DNA of 64,000 bases from Beijerinckiaceae bacterium (GCA_009773635.1 WSYC01000005.1:62001-126000); one strand, 5' to 3'; counted from the stretch's first letter, positions 41,954 through 53,842 are shown. Notes: generated by a model not told the origin, from the letters alone. Made by a program: numbers and translations.

Positions 41954-44679
41954 CGCCGCCGACCGGCCGGTCTGCCACCGCCTTTGTGGCGCGCCGTGCC
42001 GGAAAGCGGCACTTCGCGATCCGTGCCCGGCCCCATCGCATCCAGCGAGGGCTTTGACGCGCGGGTTGGGGGCAGGTTCGCCGCCGCGCCGTATTGCGAG
42101 GCTGCGGCCTTGCCAGCCTTGGCCGTTACGCCCTTCTGACGAACGGATGGCTCGTCGAACACCGCCATTTCTGTCATCTTGAGCCGTTTGATCTCGTCGC
42201 GCAAGCGTCCCGCTGTTTCGAATTCGAGATCGGCGGCGGCCGCACGCATGCGCTTTTCAAGATCGGCAATCACAGCCTCGAAGTTGTGGCCGATCGAGAT
42301 CGCCTGATCCGCGACACCCTTGTCCACGGTCACGCGATCGCGCTCGTAGGGGCTGTTCATGATGTCGTCGATGTTGCGCTTCACGCTCTGCGGCGTGATG
42401 CCGTTCTCGAGGTTGTAGCGCGTCTGCTTTTCCCGGCGGCGGGTGGTTTCCGCCATGGCGCGCTCCATCGACCCCGTGATCTTGTCGGCGTAGAGGATCA
42501 CGCGGCCATCGACATTGCGCGCGGAGCGGCCGATGGTCTGCACCAAGCTGGTCTCGGAGCGCAGGAAGCCTTCCTTATCCGCATCGAGGATTGCGACCAG
42601 CCCGCATTCGGGGATGTCGAGGCCTTCACGCAGGAGGTTGATGCCGACGAGCACATCGAAAGTGCCGAGCCGGAGATCCCTGATGATCTCGATGCGCTCC
42701 AAGGTGTCGACATCCGAATGCATGTAGCGCACGCGGATGTTGTTTTCGTGGAGATATTCGGTGAGGTCTTCCGCCATACGCTTGGTCAGCACAGTGACGA
42801 GCGTGCGATAGCCCGCCTTCGCCACCTCGCGAACTTCGCCCAATAAATCATCGACCTGCGACCGCGCCGGGCGGATCAGCACCTCCGGGTCGATCAGCCC
42901 GGTTGGGCGGATGATCTGCTCGACGAAAACACCGCCGGTGCGTTCCATTTCCCAATCGCCGGGCGTTGCCGAGACATGCACGGTCTGCGGGCGCATCGCC
43001 TCCCATTCCTCGAACCGGAGTGGACGATTGTCGAGGCAGGAGGGCAGGCGGAAGCCATATTCGGCGAGCGTCGCCTTGCGCCGGAAGTCGCCCTTGTACA
43101 TCGCGCCGATCTGCGGAACCGTGACATGGCTTTCGTCGGTGAAGACCAGTGCGTTATCCGGCAGATATTCGAACAGCGTTGGCGGCGGTTCGCCCGGCTT
43201 GCGCCCCGTGAGGTAGCGCGAATAATTCTCGATCCCCTGGCAGACGCCGCTCGCCTGCAGCATTTCGAGATCGAACTGCGTCCGTTGTTCCAGTCGTTGC
43301 GCCTCGATGAAGCGGTTCTGCTGGTTGAGTTCCTTCAGCCTGTCCTTCAACTCGGTCTTTATGCCCTTGACGGCCTGATCGAGCGTCGGGCGCGGCGTGA
43401 CGTAGTGGCTGTTGGCATAGACCTTGACGAACTTCAGATCGGCGGATTTATGCCCCGTCAGCGGATCGAATTCCGCGATGCTTTCGATCTCGTCCCCGAA
43501 GAGGTTGATGCGCCACGCCATGTCTTCCAGATGCGCCGGAAAGAGCTCGATAACATCGCCGCGCACCCGGAAGGTGCCGCGCGCGAAATCCATGTCCGTG
43601 CGCCGGTATTGCAGCGCCACGAGATCGGCGATCAGCTGGCGCTGTTCGATGCGCTCGCCGACCTCGGCCGAAAAACTCATTGCTGTGTAGGTCTCGACCG
43701 AGCCGATGCCGTAGATGCACGAGACAGAGGCGACGATGATGACATCATCGCGTTCGAGGAGCGAGCGGGTGGCGGCGTGCCGCATCCGGTCGATTTCCTC
43801 GTTGATGGTCGATTCCTTGGCGATATAGGTGTCCGTGCGCGGAACATAGGCTTCCGGCTGGTAGTAGTCGTAATACGAGACGAAATACTCGACCGCGTTG
43901 TCCGGGAAGAAGCTCTTGAACTCGGAATAGAGCTGCGCCGCCAGTGTCTTGTTCGGCGCGAGGATCAGCGCCGGGCGCTGCGTCTTCTCGATCACCTGCG
44001 CCATCGTGAAGGTCTTTCCCGAACCGGTAACGCCGAGCAGGACCTGATCGCGCTCCTGTGCATGCACCTGCTCGACGAGCTGGCGGATAGCTTCCGGCTG
44101 ATCGCCCTTGGGCTCGAACGGCGCCTGCATCCGGAAGCGGATGCCGCCTTCGGATTTCGTCGGGCGTTCGGGCCGGTGCGGCACCCAGAGCTTCTCGTCC
44201 CTGAACAGCGGATTGCCGCTCTCGAGCAGGGCTTTAAGCGCCTGCGCGGTGGCTTCCACACCCTTCGAGGAGGTCTCGGTGTCGGCCTCCGACAGGCCAT
44301 CGAGCCCGCCGCCCATGCGGAGTTCATCAGAGAAGGCGGGCGCGCCGTTAAGCCCGACGACATTGCCCTGCATCACCCGGCGCGGTTTGGCAGCGGTGAT
44401 CTCGGCGTAGGTCTGGGGTTCGCTCTCGCTCGTACGCCGGCGCGAGACGGGCGCTTCTGTTTGCGGCAAACCGAGCGCCCTCGCCAGCGCGGGATTGACG
44501 CCCTGAATCGAGCCGGCGTCATAACCGGCCTGCGGTGCTTCGGCGAAGCCTGCTTTCTTGTTCGCATTACCGGAAGCCTGCGGCAGGGCAGGGTTCAACA
44601 GCTGCGCGAGATGCGCATCAAGTGGCTGAACCGCGGGCCTCGATGCCTTGGACCGCGGAGGAGTCGGGGATTTCGCCAT
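41950..44679 (-). CDS. uvrB: Excinuclease ABC subunit B
   Basis: A 909-residue DNA-damage helicase-like protein of nucleotide excision repair. From about residue 190 it is a full UvrB: Walker A G-V-T-G-S-G-K-T, the beta-hairpin [14 protein letters not shown], the helicase motif [20 protein letters not shown] and the UvrC-contacting UVR motif near residue 830 (I-A-D-L-E-K-R-M). About 180 residues of Pro/Ala-rich N-terminal extension and a basic tail explain the length. Both UvrB and a broken uvrC are in this window. Confidence 0.96.
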   Translation of the reverse strand: MAKSPTPPRSKASRPAVQPLDAHLAQLLNPALPQASGNANKKAGFAEAPQAGYDAGSIQGVNPALARALGLPQTEAPVSRRRTSESEPQTYAEITAAKPRRVMQGNVVGLNGAPAFSDELRMGGGLDGLSEADTETSSKGVEATAQALKALLESGNPLFRDEKLWVPHRPERPTKSEGGIRFRMQAPFEPKGDQPEAIRQLVEQVHAQERDQVLLGVTGSGKTFTMAQVIEKTQRPALILAPNKTLAAQLYSEFKSFFPDNAVEYFVSYYDYYQPEAYVPRTDTYIAKESTINEEIDRMRHAATRSLLERDDVIIVASVSCIYGIGSVETYTAMSFSAEVGERIEQRQLIADLVALQYRRTDMDFARGTFRVRGDVIELFPAHLEDMAWRINLFGDEIESIAEFDPLTGHKSADLKFVKVYANSHYVTPRPTLDQAVKGIKTELKDRLKELNQQNRFIEAQRLEQRTQFDLEMLQASGVCQGIENYSRYLTGRKPGEPPPTLFEYLPDNALVFTDESHVTVPQIGAMYKGDFRRKATLAEYGFRLPSCLDNRPLRFEEWEAMRPQTVHVSATPGDWEMERTGGVFVEQIIRPTGLIDPEVLIRPARSQVDDLLGEVREVAKAGYRTLVTVLTKRMAEDLTEYLHENNIRVRYMHSDVDTLERIEIIRDLRLGTFDVLVGINLLREGLDIPECGLVAILDADKEGFLRSETSLVQTIGRSARNVDGRVILYADKITGSMERAMAETTRRREKQTRYNLENGITPQSVKRNIDDIMNSPYERDRVTVDKGVADQAISIGHNFEAVIADLEKRMRAAAADLEFETAGRLRDEIKRLKMTEMAVFDEPSVRQKGVTAKAGKAAASQYGAAANLPPTRASKPSLDAMGPGTDREVPLSGTARHKGGGRPAGRRR

Positions 44680-44776
44680 GCCCCGAACATGGCGTGCCAC
44701 ACGCCGGGTGACAAGATGCTGGGTAGCGTGAGTCTGCCCGTTTGCCCATCAATCCTGACAGATTATGGCAGGAGCC

Positions 44777-46846
44777 TTACCCCGCGATACGCTGCGAGGT
44801 CTCCGCAATGATGCGCGGCAGGGTTTCCACCAGCGTGCTGGTAGTGCGTTCCATTTCATCGGCGACACCTTGCACAGATTCAGCCGAAGCATGGGCGTCC
44901 GAACCGAGCCGCGCGATGGCGTTCACCTGTTCGCTGACCGCGCGGACGGCATCCGCAAGGGCATGGATCGACTGGCCGAAGCCTTCGCTGGTCATGTGCT
45001 GCTCGTGAACCGCAGAGGCGATCGCGGTGTTGAGACCCTGGATCGTGCCGACATCGCCGGAGAGCGCCACGGCCTGCTCGGCTGCCTGCCGGGCGATGAT
45101 CTTGAGTTCCGAAACCTTGGCCTCGATCGTCCGGGTGGCGTCCATCGTGCGGGCGGCGAGATCCTTCACCTCGCCGGCCACCACCGCGAAGCCCCGGCCG
45201 GCGGTTCCGGCGCGGGCGGCCTCGATCGTGGCGTTGAGCGCCAGCAGGTTTGTCTGGCTGGCAATCGCGTTGATCAGATCGATGATCGAGCCGATCGCAA
45301 GGGCGACCTCCTCGAACTTGGCAGCGGATTCCCGCGAAAGATCGGCGCGGCCGAGCACTTCCTGCGTCAGGCTGGCGTTGCGGCTCGTCTGCTCCGCGAT
45401 CTCGGCGATCGAGCGAGAGAGTTCATCCGAGAGGCGGGTGACCTCATCGACCGTTCCGCGCGAGCTTTCGGTTGCGACATGCGCCTCGTCCTGTGCGGCG
45501 CGGACGGCGTTGACCGTCGTCAGCATGGCGATCGATTTTTCGTTGAGGGTTGCGGCGGCCATCTGCAAGGTGCTGGTTGCGGCGCCGGCGGCATCGTTGA
45601 ATTCGTCCTCCATCTGCCGGAGGATCTGCCGGCGGGTTTCGCCGAGCTGGGCGTTGGCAGCCTCACGTTCTTCCATCAGCTTCTGGCGCTCGCTCGCAGC
45701 TTCGATGAAGCGGCCGACAGCATTCGAGATCCGGCCGATCTCGCTGCTCTCCGGCATCTGCGGCGGCGGGATAACGTCAGTTTCGCCGCGCATCGAACGT
45801 TCCAGTGCATCGGATGCCCGACGGATCGGTGTCGACAGGCTGAAGCCGATCAGAGCCGTTGCTCCGAGCCCGACGACGATCGCGACAACCTGAAACAGGA
45901 CCATGCTGATGAGCTCGGTCCGCGCCCGGTCGCCTTCGATCGTGCTGAGCTTGTGAAGCTGTCCGGCGAGATCGGTCTCCAGCGCTTTCAGGCCTTCGAT
46001 GCGTTTGTCGGTGAGGCTCCACCAGTCTTCACTCGATACCGTCGCCGGTTTGCCTTCCCGGCTGGTGTCGATCACGCTCCGCTCGGCTTCGGCGTGTTTT
46101 GTCGCGGCGTCCGCCGGGATCCGCTTCTCGTAGGCTGCAATGCCGCTGTCTCCGAGGGCAAACCTGAACTGGTTGAGAAACAGCTCCTGCGCACCGGTGT
46201 GAATGATAAAGGCTTCCACCAGGGCATCTTCCGCCTTTTCGGCCGAAATGATCGCGTTGCCCGTGGCGCGCTGAAGCCCGGCGCGCTCCTTGGCAAACAG
46301 CAGTGAGCGCAATGCGGCACGCGTATCCGCCAGGGCCTCGTTGGAGCCGCTGGCCCCCTGCACGGCCGAGCCCTGGATGAGATCGTTGATCACTCCGCCG
46401 TAGAACGCCAGCAGTTCGACGATCTCGATGTTGCTGGTGATGATCTTTTCACGGGTCGTCTTGATGTCTTCCGCGAGCTTCTTGATAGCATCCGTGAATT
46501 TTGCTGCCCGGTCCGACAACAGCCCTTCCGTCTTCGCGGCTTCAAACGCGCCCGAGAAGGCTTCAAGCGCCTTGTCCGCCGCTTCCTGCGATGCCAGCAT
46601 CCGGTTCCGGTGGGCGGTGCGCCCCTCGGTCGCGACGATCAGCCCGGCGGAAGCGCCGCGCTCGTTCTGAAGGGCGTGGATGAGATCACCCGCAACCGCG
46701 CCGAGCTTGACCGAACGATCAAGCGCCGAGGCATCCTGCATCCGGCCAATCGCAACCGGTGCGAGCTGCCAGACGGTAAAGGCCACGCAAAAAACCGGGA
46801 CCAGAAAAAGCAGGGCCAGAATCTGGCGGATCGAAAGCTTGTGCAT
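44777..46846 (-). CDS. Methyl-accepting chemotaxis protein with NIT sensor domain
   Basis: A 689-residue receptor. An N-terminal membrane helix is followed by a large periplasmic NIT-type domain (about 45-300), recognised by A-L-Q-N-E-R-G-A-S-A-G, the family signature for nitrate/nitrite sensors. A second helix (about 310-335), HAMP, then the signalling domain with the hairpin tip S-I-I-D-L-I-N-A-I-A-S-Q-T-N-L-L-A-L-N-A follow. ATG at 46846 preferred to a TTG 9 bases upstream. No CheR/CheB pentapeptide is seen at the end. Ligand inferred from the family. Confidence 0.92.
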   Translation of the reverse strand: MHKLSIRQILALLFLVPVFCVAFTVWQLAPVAIGRMQDASALDRSVKLGAVAGDLIHALQNERGASAGLIVATEGRTAHRNRMLASQEAADKALEAFSGAFEAAKTEGLLSDRAAKFTDAIKKLAEDIKTTREKIITSNIEIVELLAFYGGVINDLIQGSAVQGASGSNEALADTRAALRSLLFAKERAGLQRATGNAIISAEKAEDALVEAFIIHTGAQELFLNQFRFALGDSGIAAYEKRIPADAATKHAEAERSVIDTSREGKPATVSSEDWWSLTDKRIEGLKALETDLAGQLHKLSTIEGDRARTELISMVLFQVVAIVVGLGATALIGFSLSTPIRRASDALERSMRGETDVIPPPQMPESSEIGRISNAVGRFIEAASERQKLMEEREAANAQLGETRRQILRQMEDEFNDAAGAATSTLQMAAATLNEKSIAMLTTVNAVRAAQDEAHVATESSRGTVDEVTRLSDELSRSIAEIAEQTSRNASLTQEVLGRADLSRESAAKFEEVALAIGSIIDLINAIASQTNLLALNATIEAARAGTAGRGFAVVAGEVKDLAARTMDATRTIEAKVSELKIIARQAAEQAVALSGDVGTIQGLNTAIASAVHEQHMTSEGFGQSIHALADAVRAVSEQVNAIARLGSDAHASAESVQGVADEMERTTSTLVETLPRIIAETSQRIAG

Positions 46847-47192
46847 CGGGATCAAACCATATGTTTTGATAATCCGGTCATTATGCGGTGCCGTCGTGAA
46901 AATTTTCTTAAAGTGGTGAAATTGACGCGAGAATTAGCGATATAAATCAGATATTTATATTTTTCAGGTGCTTTTGCCTTATCCTTTGTCTGCTCTGTTG
47001 TGGTCTCATCGAAATTCTGCATCGAAACCACCCGGAAAAGCAGGGCGTGATATGATCAATCGGTCATGCTTTGGTCATTCTTCTGCATGAAGTCTGTTGA
47101 TACTCTTCCACGTGATTGATCCGGGTCTTCGGGTTGCAAATCCCGCGCTTGGAGAAGCCCCTCGCCGGGCGCGAAAACATCGAGGGGACGCT
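46847..47192. other. 346-base divergent promoter region
   Basis: AT-rich region between the chemoreceptor and the DUF1800 gene. It holds the inverted repeat TATAAAT-N5-ATTTATA at 46941-46959, and no protein gene. Confidence 0.45.
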
Positions 47193-48680
47193 ATGGCAGC
47201 ATCGGACGGGAAGGCACGCGTCGCCCTGCAACGCTTCGGTCTTGGGGCAAAGCCCGGCGGATATGCCTTGCGTGATCCGCGCGATGCCGTTCTTGCGGAG
47301 ATCGATCCCGCCAAGGCGCGCGTCTCCCGGGACGAGCAGCCGGACACGGCGCGTGGCATCCAGATCGTCGCGGAGATTGAAGAGCGCCGCCGTCAGATGC
47401 GGGCTGCGGCACGGCAAACCGCCCAGGCGACCCCGGCAGCCCAACCACCTGCGATGATGGCCGGCAATGGCGATATGCAAGCTGCCGCCACTCAAGCACC
47501 TGCCATGCAACCCGGCGAGCAGGCGAAAACCCCGCCGGTTGCAGCGCCTCCGCCCGACCCGGACGGGATCCGTATCCGCGACCTCATGCTGGCGGAGGCC
47601 AAGGCGCGGATCGAGCAGGGAATCGCGGCGGACATCGGCTTCGCGGAGCGCTGGGTCGCGTTCTGGTCAAACCATTTCTGCGTCGCGCTCCGGCGCGGGC
47701 AGATCATGCAGGGCGTGATCGGCCCGTATGAGCGCGAATGCATCCGGGCCAATGCTTTCGGCACCTTCCGCGAGATGCTTGTCGCGGTCGAAACGCATCC
47801 GGCGATGCTGCACTACCTCGATCAGCGCCAGTCGATCGGCCCGGCATCCCCTGCCGGCCAGCGACAGAAGAAGGGGCTCAACGAGAACCTTGCACGCGAA
47901 ATTCTGGAACTGCACACGCTGGGTGTCGGCGGCGGCTATAGCCAGAGCGATGTGACGAGCTTCGCCAGGATCCTCACGGGCTGGTCGATCAGCAACAACG
48001 AGGAAAACCTCGATGGCTACGGCGGGTTCTTCTTCGCGCCGAACCGGCATGAGCCGGGCGCGCAGACCGTTCTGGGCAAGAGCTACGCGCAGCCGGGCAA
48101 GGAGCAGGGCCTCGCGGTACTCGAGGATATCGCCCGCCACCCGTCGACGGCGCGGTTCATCGCGCGGAAGATTGTCAGGCATTTCGTTGCCGATAGTCCG
48201 CCGCCGGCGCTTGTTTCGCGGCTGGAGCAGGACTTCCGCAAGACCAGCGGCGATCTTGCCTCTTTGGCGCGGGCACTGGTCACGTCGGACGAGGCATGGA
48301 CGGCCCCGCAGGCCAAGCTCAGGACGCCCTACGAATTCCTGACCGCGGCACTGCGTGCCACCGGCGAGAAGCCGGACAGAGTGCCGCAGCTTCTCAATGC
48401 GCTGACCCTGATGGGCCAGCAGCTCTGGAACCCCGCCGGACCGAACGGGCATCCGGATGACGAGGCCTCGCTGATCGCCCCCAAGGCGATCAAGACCCGG
48501 CTTGAATTTGCCATGCAGGTCGGCCGGCAGGTCGGCGGGCGCATCGATCCGCGCGAGCTTGCCGACCAGCTCTATGGCAGCGCGCTCGGTGCGGAGACGC
48601 GGCAGGCGATCGCCCGCGCCGAAGCCCGCCCGCAGGGCATCGCGATTCTGCTGATGTCGCCCGAATTCCAGAGGAGATGA
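47193..48680 (+). CDS. DUF1800 family protein
   Basis: A 495-residue protein. The family features L-Q-R-F-G-L-G-A near the start, W-V-A-F-W-S-N-H-F, N-E-N-L-A-R-E-I-L-E-L-H-T-L-G-V and F-A-R-I-L-T-G-W are present. A low-complexity Ala/Pro/Gln insert lies near residues 70-120. GAGGGGA precedes the ATG at 47193. It is followed immediately by DUF1501, a pair found in many bacteria. Function unknown; envelope-associated export is likely. Confidence 0.9.
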   Translation: MAASDGKARVALQRFGLGAKPGGYALRDPRDAVLAEIDPAKARVSRDEQPDTARGIQIVAEIEERRRQMRAAARQTAQATPAAQPPAMMAGNGDMQAAATQAPAMQPGEQAKTPPVAAPPPDPDGIRIRDLMLAEAKARIEQGIAADIGFAERWVAFWSNHFCVALRRGQIMQGVIGPYERECIRANAFGTFREMLVAVETHPAMLHYLDQRQSIGPASPAGQRQKKGLNENLAREILELHTLGVGGGYSQSDVTSFARILTGWSISNNEENLDGYGGFFFAPNRHEPGAQTVLGKSYAQPGKEQGLAVLEDIARHPSTARFIARKIVRHFVADSPPPALVSRLEQDFRKTSGDLASLARALVTSDEAWTAPQAKLRTPYEFLTAALRATGEKPDRVPQLLNALTLMGQQLWNPAGPNGHPDDEASLIAPKAIKTRLEFAMQVGRQVGGRIDPRELADQLYGSALGAETRQAIARAEARPQGIAILLMSPEFQRR

Positions 48681-48682
48681 TG

Positions 48683-49951
48683 ATGTCCGGCTCCCCGTCC
48701 TCACCGCTCTACTGCGAATCGATGCCAATAACCCGGCGCTCCTGTGAAGGTTTGCCGCTCACGCGGCGCGGCCTCCTCGGCGCTGGTGTCAGCTTTTTCG
48801 CCTGGACGCATATGCCGAAGCTGGCGTCCGCTGCCGGTACGCGCGACCCGCGATTCCTGACGGTGATCCTGCGCGGCGCGATGGACGGACTGTCGGCGGT
48901 CGCACCCGTCGGCGACCCCGATTACGTCGCGCTGCGTGCCGGCATTGCGCTTGGCAAGGACGGCGAGAATGCCGGCATTGGCCTCGACGGCTTCTTCGTG
49001 TTGCACCCCATGATGAAGAATTTCGCGCGGCTCTACCGGGAGAAGCAGGCGCTTGTGATCCACGCGGCGGCATCGCCCTATCGCGAGCGCTCGCATTTCG
49101 ACGGGCAGGATGTGCTGGAAAGCGGTCTGCCGGGTGTCGGCAAGGCCGACTCCGGCTGGCTCAACCGCGCGCTGATGGCGCTGCCGAAGGGCGATCGGAT
49201 CGCGACCAAGGGCGGGCTCGGTGTCGGCACCGTGACGCCGCTGGTGTTGCGTGGCGAAGCGCCGGTAATGGGCTGGGCGCCGCAACGCCTGATCGAAACC
49301 AATGATGATCTCGCCCGCCGCGTGATGGACCTTTACACCCACACCGATCCGGCGCTGGCGCGAGCCCTCAAGGCCGGGTTGACAGCGGACAGTCTCGCCA
49401 AAGGCGGTGCCCAGATGCCGCAGGGCGGCGGCGATCCCGGCATGATGGCACGGGCGGCTGCCGGCGCTGCACGATTGATGATGAAGGACGAGGGGCCACG
49501 CATCGCGGTGCTCTCCTTCGATGGCTGGGATACCCATGCCAATCAGGGCGGCGTGAAGGGGCGGCTGGCGGATCTTCTGGGTGGCCTCGATGGGGCTTTT
49601 GCCACCTTCGAGAAGGAATTCGGCGCGGCCTGGAAGGAAACAGCGATCCTCGTCGTTACGGAGTTCGGCCGCACGGCAAAGATCAACGGCACCGAAGGTT
49701 CGGACCACGGCACGGCAACCGTCGCCATACTGGTCGGTGGAGCGGTCAACGGCGGGCGTATCATCGCGGATTGGCCGGGCCTGAAGGCGAACCAGCTTCA
49801 CGAGGCGCGTGATCTCAGACCGACGACGGACCTGCGCGGCATCATCAAGGGCGTGCTCGCAAGCCAGCTTGGGCTTTCCGCGGCAACGCTCGGTGACAAG
49901 GTGTTCCCCGGCTCCGGCATGGTGAAGCCGGTCGAAGGGCTCATGACCTGA
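48683..49951 (+). CDS. DUF1501 family protein, Tat-exported
   Basis: A 422-residue protein with a twin-arginine signal (L-T-R-R-G-L-L-G-A-G) near residues 26-35. The alkaline-phosphatase-like fold signs are S-H-F-D-G-Q-D, D-G-W-D-T-H and T-E-F-G-R-T. Three ATGs in a row overlap the DUF1800 stop; 48683 is chosen because GAGGAG is 6 bases before it. Probably acts with the DUF1800 protein. Confidence 0.9.
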   Translation: MSGSPSSPLYCESMPITRRSCEGLPLTRRGLLGAGVSFFAWTHMPKLASAAGTRDPRFLTVILRGAMDGLSAVAPVGDPDYVALRAGIALGKDGENAGIGLDGFFVLHPMMKNFARLYREKQALVIHAAASPYRERSHFDGQDVLESGLPGVGKADSGWLNRALMALPKGDRIATKGGLGVGTVTPLVLRGEAPVMGWAPQRLIETNDDLARRVMDLYTHTDPALARALKAGLTADSLAKGGAQMPQGGGDPGMMARAAAGAARLMMKDEGPRIAVLSFDGWDTHANQGGVKGRLADLLGGLDGAFATFEKEFGAAWKETAILVVTEFGRTAKINGTEGSDHGTATVAILVGGAVNGGRIIADWPGLKANQLHEARDLRPTTDLRGIIKGVLASQLGLSAATLGDKVFPGSGMVKPVEGLMT

Positions 49952-50033
49952 ACAGCGCGCAATTCAGCTTGCCCCGAATCACCGGAGCGGGCAGGAAGCG
50001 GGTCTGTTTTCCCGCTTTTCCTGAAAGAACGCC

Positions 50034-50291
50034 GTGTCGTCCTCCATTGAACTGATCGGCGGCATTGCCGCGACCATCACCACGCTGTGCTGGGTGCCGC
50101 AGGCGCTCAAGGTGATCCGCACGCGGGAGACGCGCGCGATCTCGCTGGTGATGTATTGCATGCTCGCGGTCGGCATCGCGCTCTGGCTGGTCTACGGGTT
50201 GCTGATCGGCTCCTGGCCGCTGATCGGCGCCAATGCTGTGACGATCATTCCGGTGCTGATCATCCTCGGGATGAAGCTGCGGTTCGGATAA
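50034..50291 (+). CDS. SemiSWEET sugar transporter
   Basis: An 85-residue three-helix half-transporter of the MtN3/PQ-loop family, active as a dimer. The P-Q motif in C-W-V-P-Q-A-L-K-V-I is present, with S-L-V-M-Y and a final L-I-I-L-G-M. GTG start. Convergent with a sugar dehydrogenase gene, the stops touching. Confidence 0.9.
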   Translation: MSSSIELIGGIAATITTLCWVPQALKVIRTRETRAISLVMYCMLAVGIALWLVYGLLIGSWPLIGANAVTIIPVLIILGMKLRFG

Positions 50292-51425
50292 TCAGCGTCC
50301 CGGAACAAGCCGCAGCAGCGCGCCGTCCGTCTCGTCACTCAGCAGGTAGACGTATCCATCCGGCCCCTCGACGACATCGCGGATGCGCTTGCCAAACGCT
50401 TCGAGATAGCGCGTCTCGCCGGTGATAACGTCACCTTTCAGCTCCAGCCGTGCGAGAAGCGAGCCTGCAAGGCCGCCCACGAGCAGACTTCCGCGCCAGG
50501 CCGGGAATTTGTCGCCGGTGTAGAAGGTCGCGCCGGAGGGGGCAATCGACGGGTCCCAGTAGAACAGCGGCTGCTCCATCCCGTCCTTGCGGGTGCCGAT
50601 GCCGATCTTCGCACCGGAATAATCGATGCCGTAGGTGATCACCGGCCAGCCGTAGTTCCTGCCGGCCTCCGGGGCGTTGATTTCATCGCCGCCGCGCGCG
50701 CCGTGCTCGGCGGTGTAGAGCCGCCCGGTTCCCGGGTGAAGCGTCGCGCCCTGCACGTTGCGGTGGCCGTAGGACCAGATCTCCGGGAGGGCGTCGGGTG
50801 TTTTCAGGAAGGGGTTGTCTGAGGGAATGCTGCCATCGGGCCGGATGCGCACGATCTTGCCGAGGTGGCTCGTGAGGTTCTGCGCGTCGGTGCGGCGCGA
50901 ATAGCGGTCGCCGAGCGTCACGAACAGGTTTCCCGCCCTGTCGAACACGAGCCGGCAGCCGAAATGCAGGGTGGAATCCACCGCCGGCATCTGCCGGAAG
51001 ATCACGCGGCCATCAGTGAGCCGCGTGCCGTCCTCGTTGAAACGGGCGCGGAACACCGAGGTGCCGTTGCCGCTCTCGCGTGCCTCCGAAAAGCACAGGA
51101 AGACCTCGCGATTGCCCGCGAATTGCGGATGCAACGCAATGCCCAGCAACCCGCCCTGACCGCGCGCCAGCACCGGCGGCAGCCCGGAAACCGGGCCGGA
51201 GAGCGTGCCGGTTCTGAGGTTGGCGATCCGGAGCCGGCCCTGCCGCTCCGTGATCAACGCCCGCCCATCCGGCAGGAAGGCCATGCCCCAGGGGTGGACA
51301 AGCCCCTTGACCGCGATTTCGACACGCGGCTCGTCAGGCGGAGCCGCCAGCACGCTCGCGGGCAGAAGCACCGCGAGGGTCGCGACGATCCGACGAATCG
51401 CGCGCGGCGCGCGGGGAAAGATCAT
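50292..51425 (-). CDS. Exported PQQ-dependent aldose sugar dehydrogenase (YliI type)
   Basis: A 377-residue beta-propeller dehydrogenase with a Sec signal peptide ending V-L-A-A-P-P. The soluble-glucose-dehydrogenase signature is seen in H-P-W-G-M-A-F-L-P-D-G, E-R-Q-G-R-L, L-G-I-A-L-H-P-x-F and the catalytic-site G-H-R-N-V-Q-G-A. Predicted to oxidise aldoses in the periplasm with PQQ. Its start overlaps the stop of the Bug-type binding protein (ATGA). Confidence 0.9.
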   Translation of the reverse strand: MIFPRAPRAIRRIVATLAVLLPASVLAAPPDEPRVEIAVKGLVHPWGMAFLPDGRALITERQGRLRIANLRTGTLSGPVSGLPPVLARGQGGLLGIALHPQFAGNREVFLCFSEARESGNGTSVFRARFNEDGTRLTDGRVIFRQMPAVDSTLHFGCRLVFDRAGNLFVTLGDRYSRRTDAQNLTSHLGKIVRIRPDGSIPSDNPFLKTPDALPEIWSYGHRNVQGATLHPGTGRLYTAEHGARGGDEINAPEAGRNYGWPVITYGIDYSGAKIGIGTRKDGMEQPLFYWDPSIAPSGATFYTGDKFPAWRGSLLVGGLAGSLLARLELKGDVITGETRYLEAFGKRIRDVVEGPDGYVYLLSDETDGALLRLVPGR

Positions 51426-52414
51426 TCCGCCTTGATTCCGGCAGCCTTGATGATCTCGGCCCAGGTGTCGATTTCCTGCTTGAGGTAGGGCGCGAATTCG
51501 GCGGGACCGCGCACGTTCAGCGCAAAGCCGAGGGCATTGATCTTCTCGGCAACTGCCGGGGATTTCAGCGCCGCGACGATTTCCTTCGAGAGTCGGTCGA
51601 GCACCGCTGCCGGCACCTTGGCCGGGGCGAAGAACGCTGCCCAGCTTTCCGCATCCGCATTGGCGACGCCCTGTTCGCGGAAGGTCGGCATATCCTTGAG
51701 CTGGGCCACGCGCGTTGCCGAGGCCACGCCGAGGCCGCGCATCTGCCCGCCCTGGATCTGCGTCAGCACGCTCGGCAGTGTCGAGAGCGACACATCGATC
51801 GAACCGCCGATGATGTCCTGCACCAGCGGCGGCGCGCCCTTGTAAGGCACGTGCTGCATGGTGATGCCGACGCGCTTCATCAGCAGCTCCATGGAGAGGT
51901 GCGAGCCCGAGCCATTGCCGGTCGAGCCGTAGTTGAGCTTGCCCGGCTGGGCTTTCGCGAGTGCGATCAGCTCCTGCAGCGATTTCACCGGCAGCGCGTT
52001 CTTCACCACCAGCGCATGTGGGAAAGCACCGGCACCGGCGAGCGGGGCGAAATCCTTGATCGCGTCGTAGCCCGGCTCCTTCAGCAGGAACATGTTGTTG
52101 CCATGCGTCTGGTTGTTGCCGAACATGATCGTATGGCCGTCGGCCTCGGCGATCGCCACGGCGCGGATGCCGATCGAGCCGGAGGCACCGGCCTTGTTCT
52201 CGACGACGACCTTCTGCTGCAGCGGCCCCTCGATCGTCTGCGCGACGAGGCGCGCGATCACATCCGTCGGCCCGCCGGCAGGATAGGGCACCACCAGGGA
52301 GATGGTCTTTGACGGGAACGCGGCCTGCGCGCGCAGCACGGCCGGTGCAGTGACCATGGCACCGGCTGTGGCGAGGAAATGGCGGCGGTTCAGGCGGCGT
52401 TCAGTCGTGGTCAT
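51422..52414 (-). CDS. Bug-family tripartite tricarboxylate transporter binding protein
   Basis: A 330-residue periplasmic receptor of TTT-type transporters, with a Tat-like signal (L-N-R-R-H-F-L-A-T-A-G). The Bug marks are I-S-L-V-V-P-Y-P-A-G-G-P-T-D, N-Y-G-S-T-G-N-G-S-G-S-H-L and V-P-Y-K-G. The TctA/TctB membrane subunits are not in the window, so this is an orphan receptor, which is common in the family. GGAGGGA precedes the ATG at 52414. Confidence 0.93.
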   Translation of the reverse strand: MTTTERRLNRRHFLATAGAMVTAPAVLRAQAAFPSKTISLVVPYPAGGPTDVIARLVAQTIEGPLQQKVVVENKAGASGSIGIRAVAIAEADGHTIMFGNNQTHGNNMFLLKEPGYDAIKDFAPLAGAGAFPHALVVKNALPVKSLQELIALAKAQPGKLNYGSTGNGSGSHLSMELLMKRVGITMQHVPYKGAPPLVQDIIGGSIDVSLSTLPSVLTQIQGGQMRGLGVASATRVAQLKDMPTFREQGVANADAESWAAFFAPAKVPAAVLDRLSKEIVAALKSPAVAEKINALGFALNVRGPAEFAPYLKQEIDTWAEIIKAAGIKAE

Positions 52415-52547
52415 CGGTTCCCTCCGGGGCAGTGTTCTCATGCCATTTTGCGAAGGGGAGCAGAAAACTGGCACCTTGGCCGTCTTTTCGCCCGGTTTCT
52501 TCTTGATGGCTCGTGCCAACAGACATAAAGCGGTCGTGCCCCTTTGA

Positions 52548-53819
<1,272 letters not shown>

Positions 53820-53842
53820 CGGACTGACGGGCGGGTTCGACG

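Noticed and set aside
42976-44811. 611-codon plus-strand frame opposite uvrB
   Set aside because: Antisense shadow of uvrB; no ribosome site and no family character.
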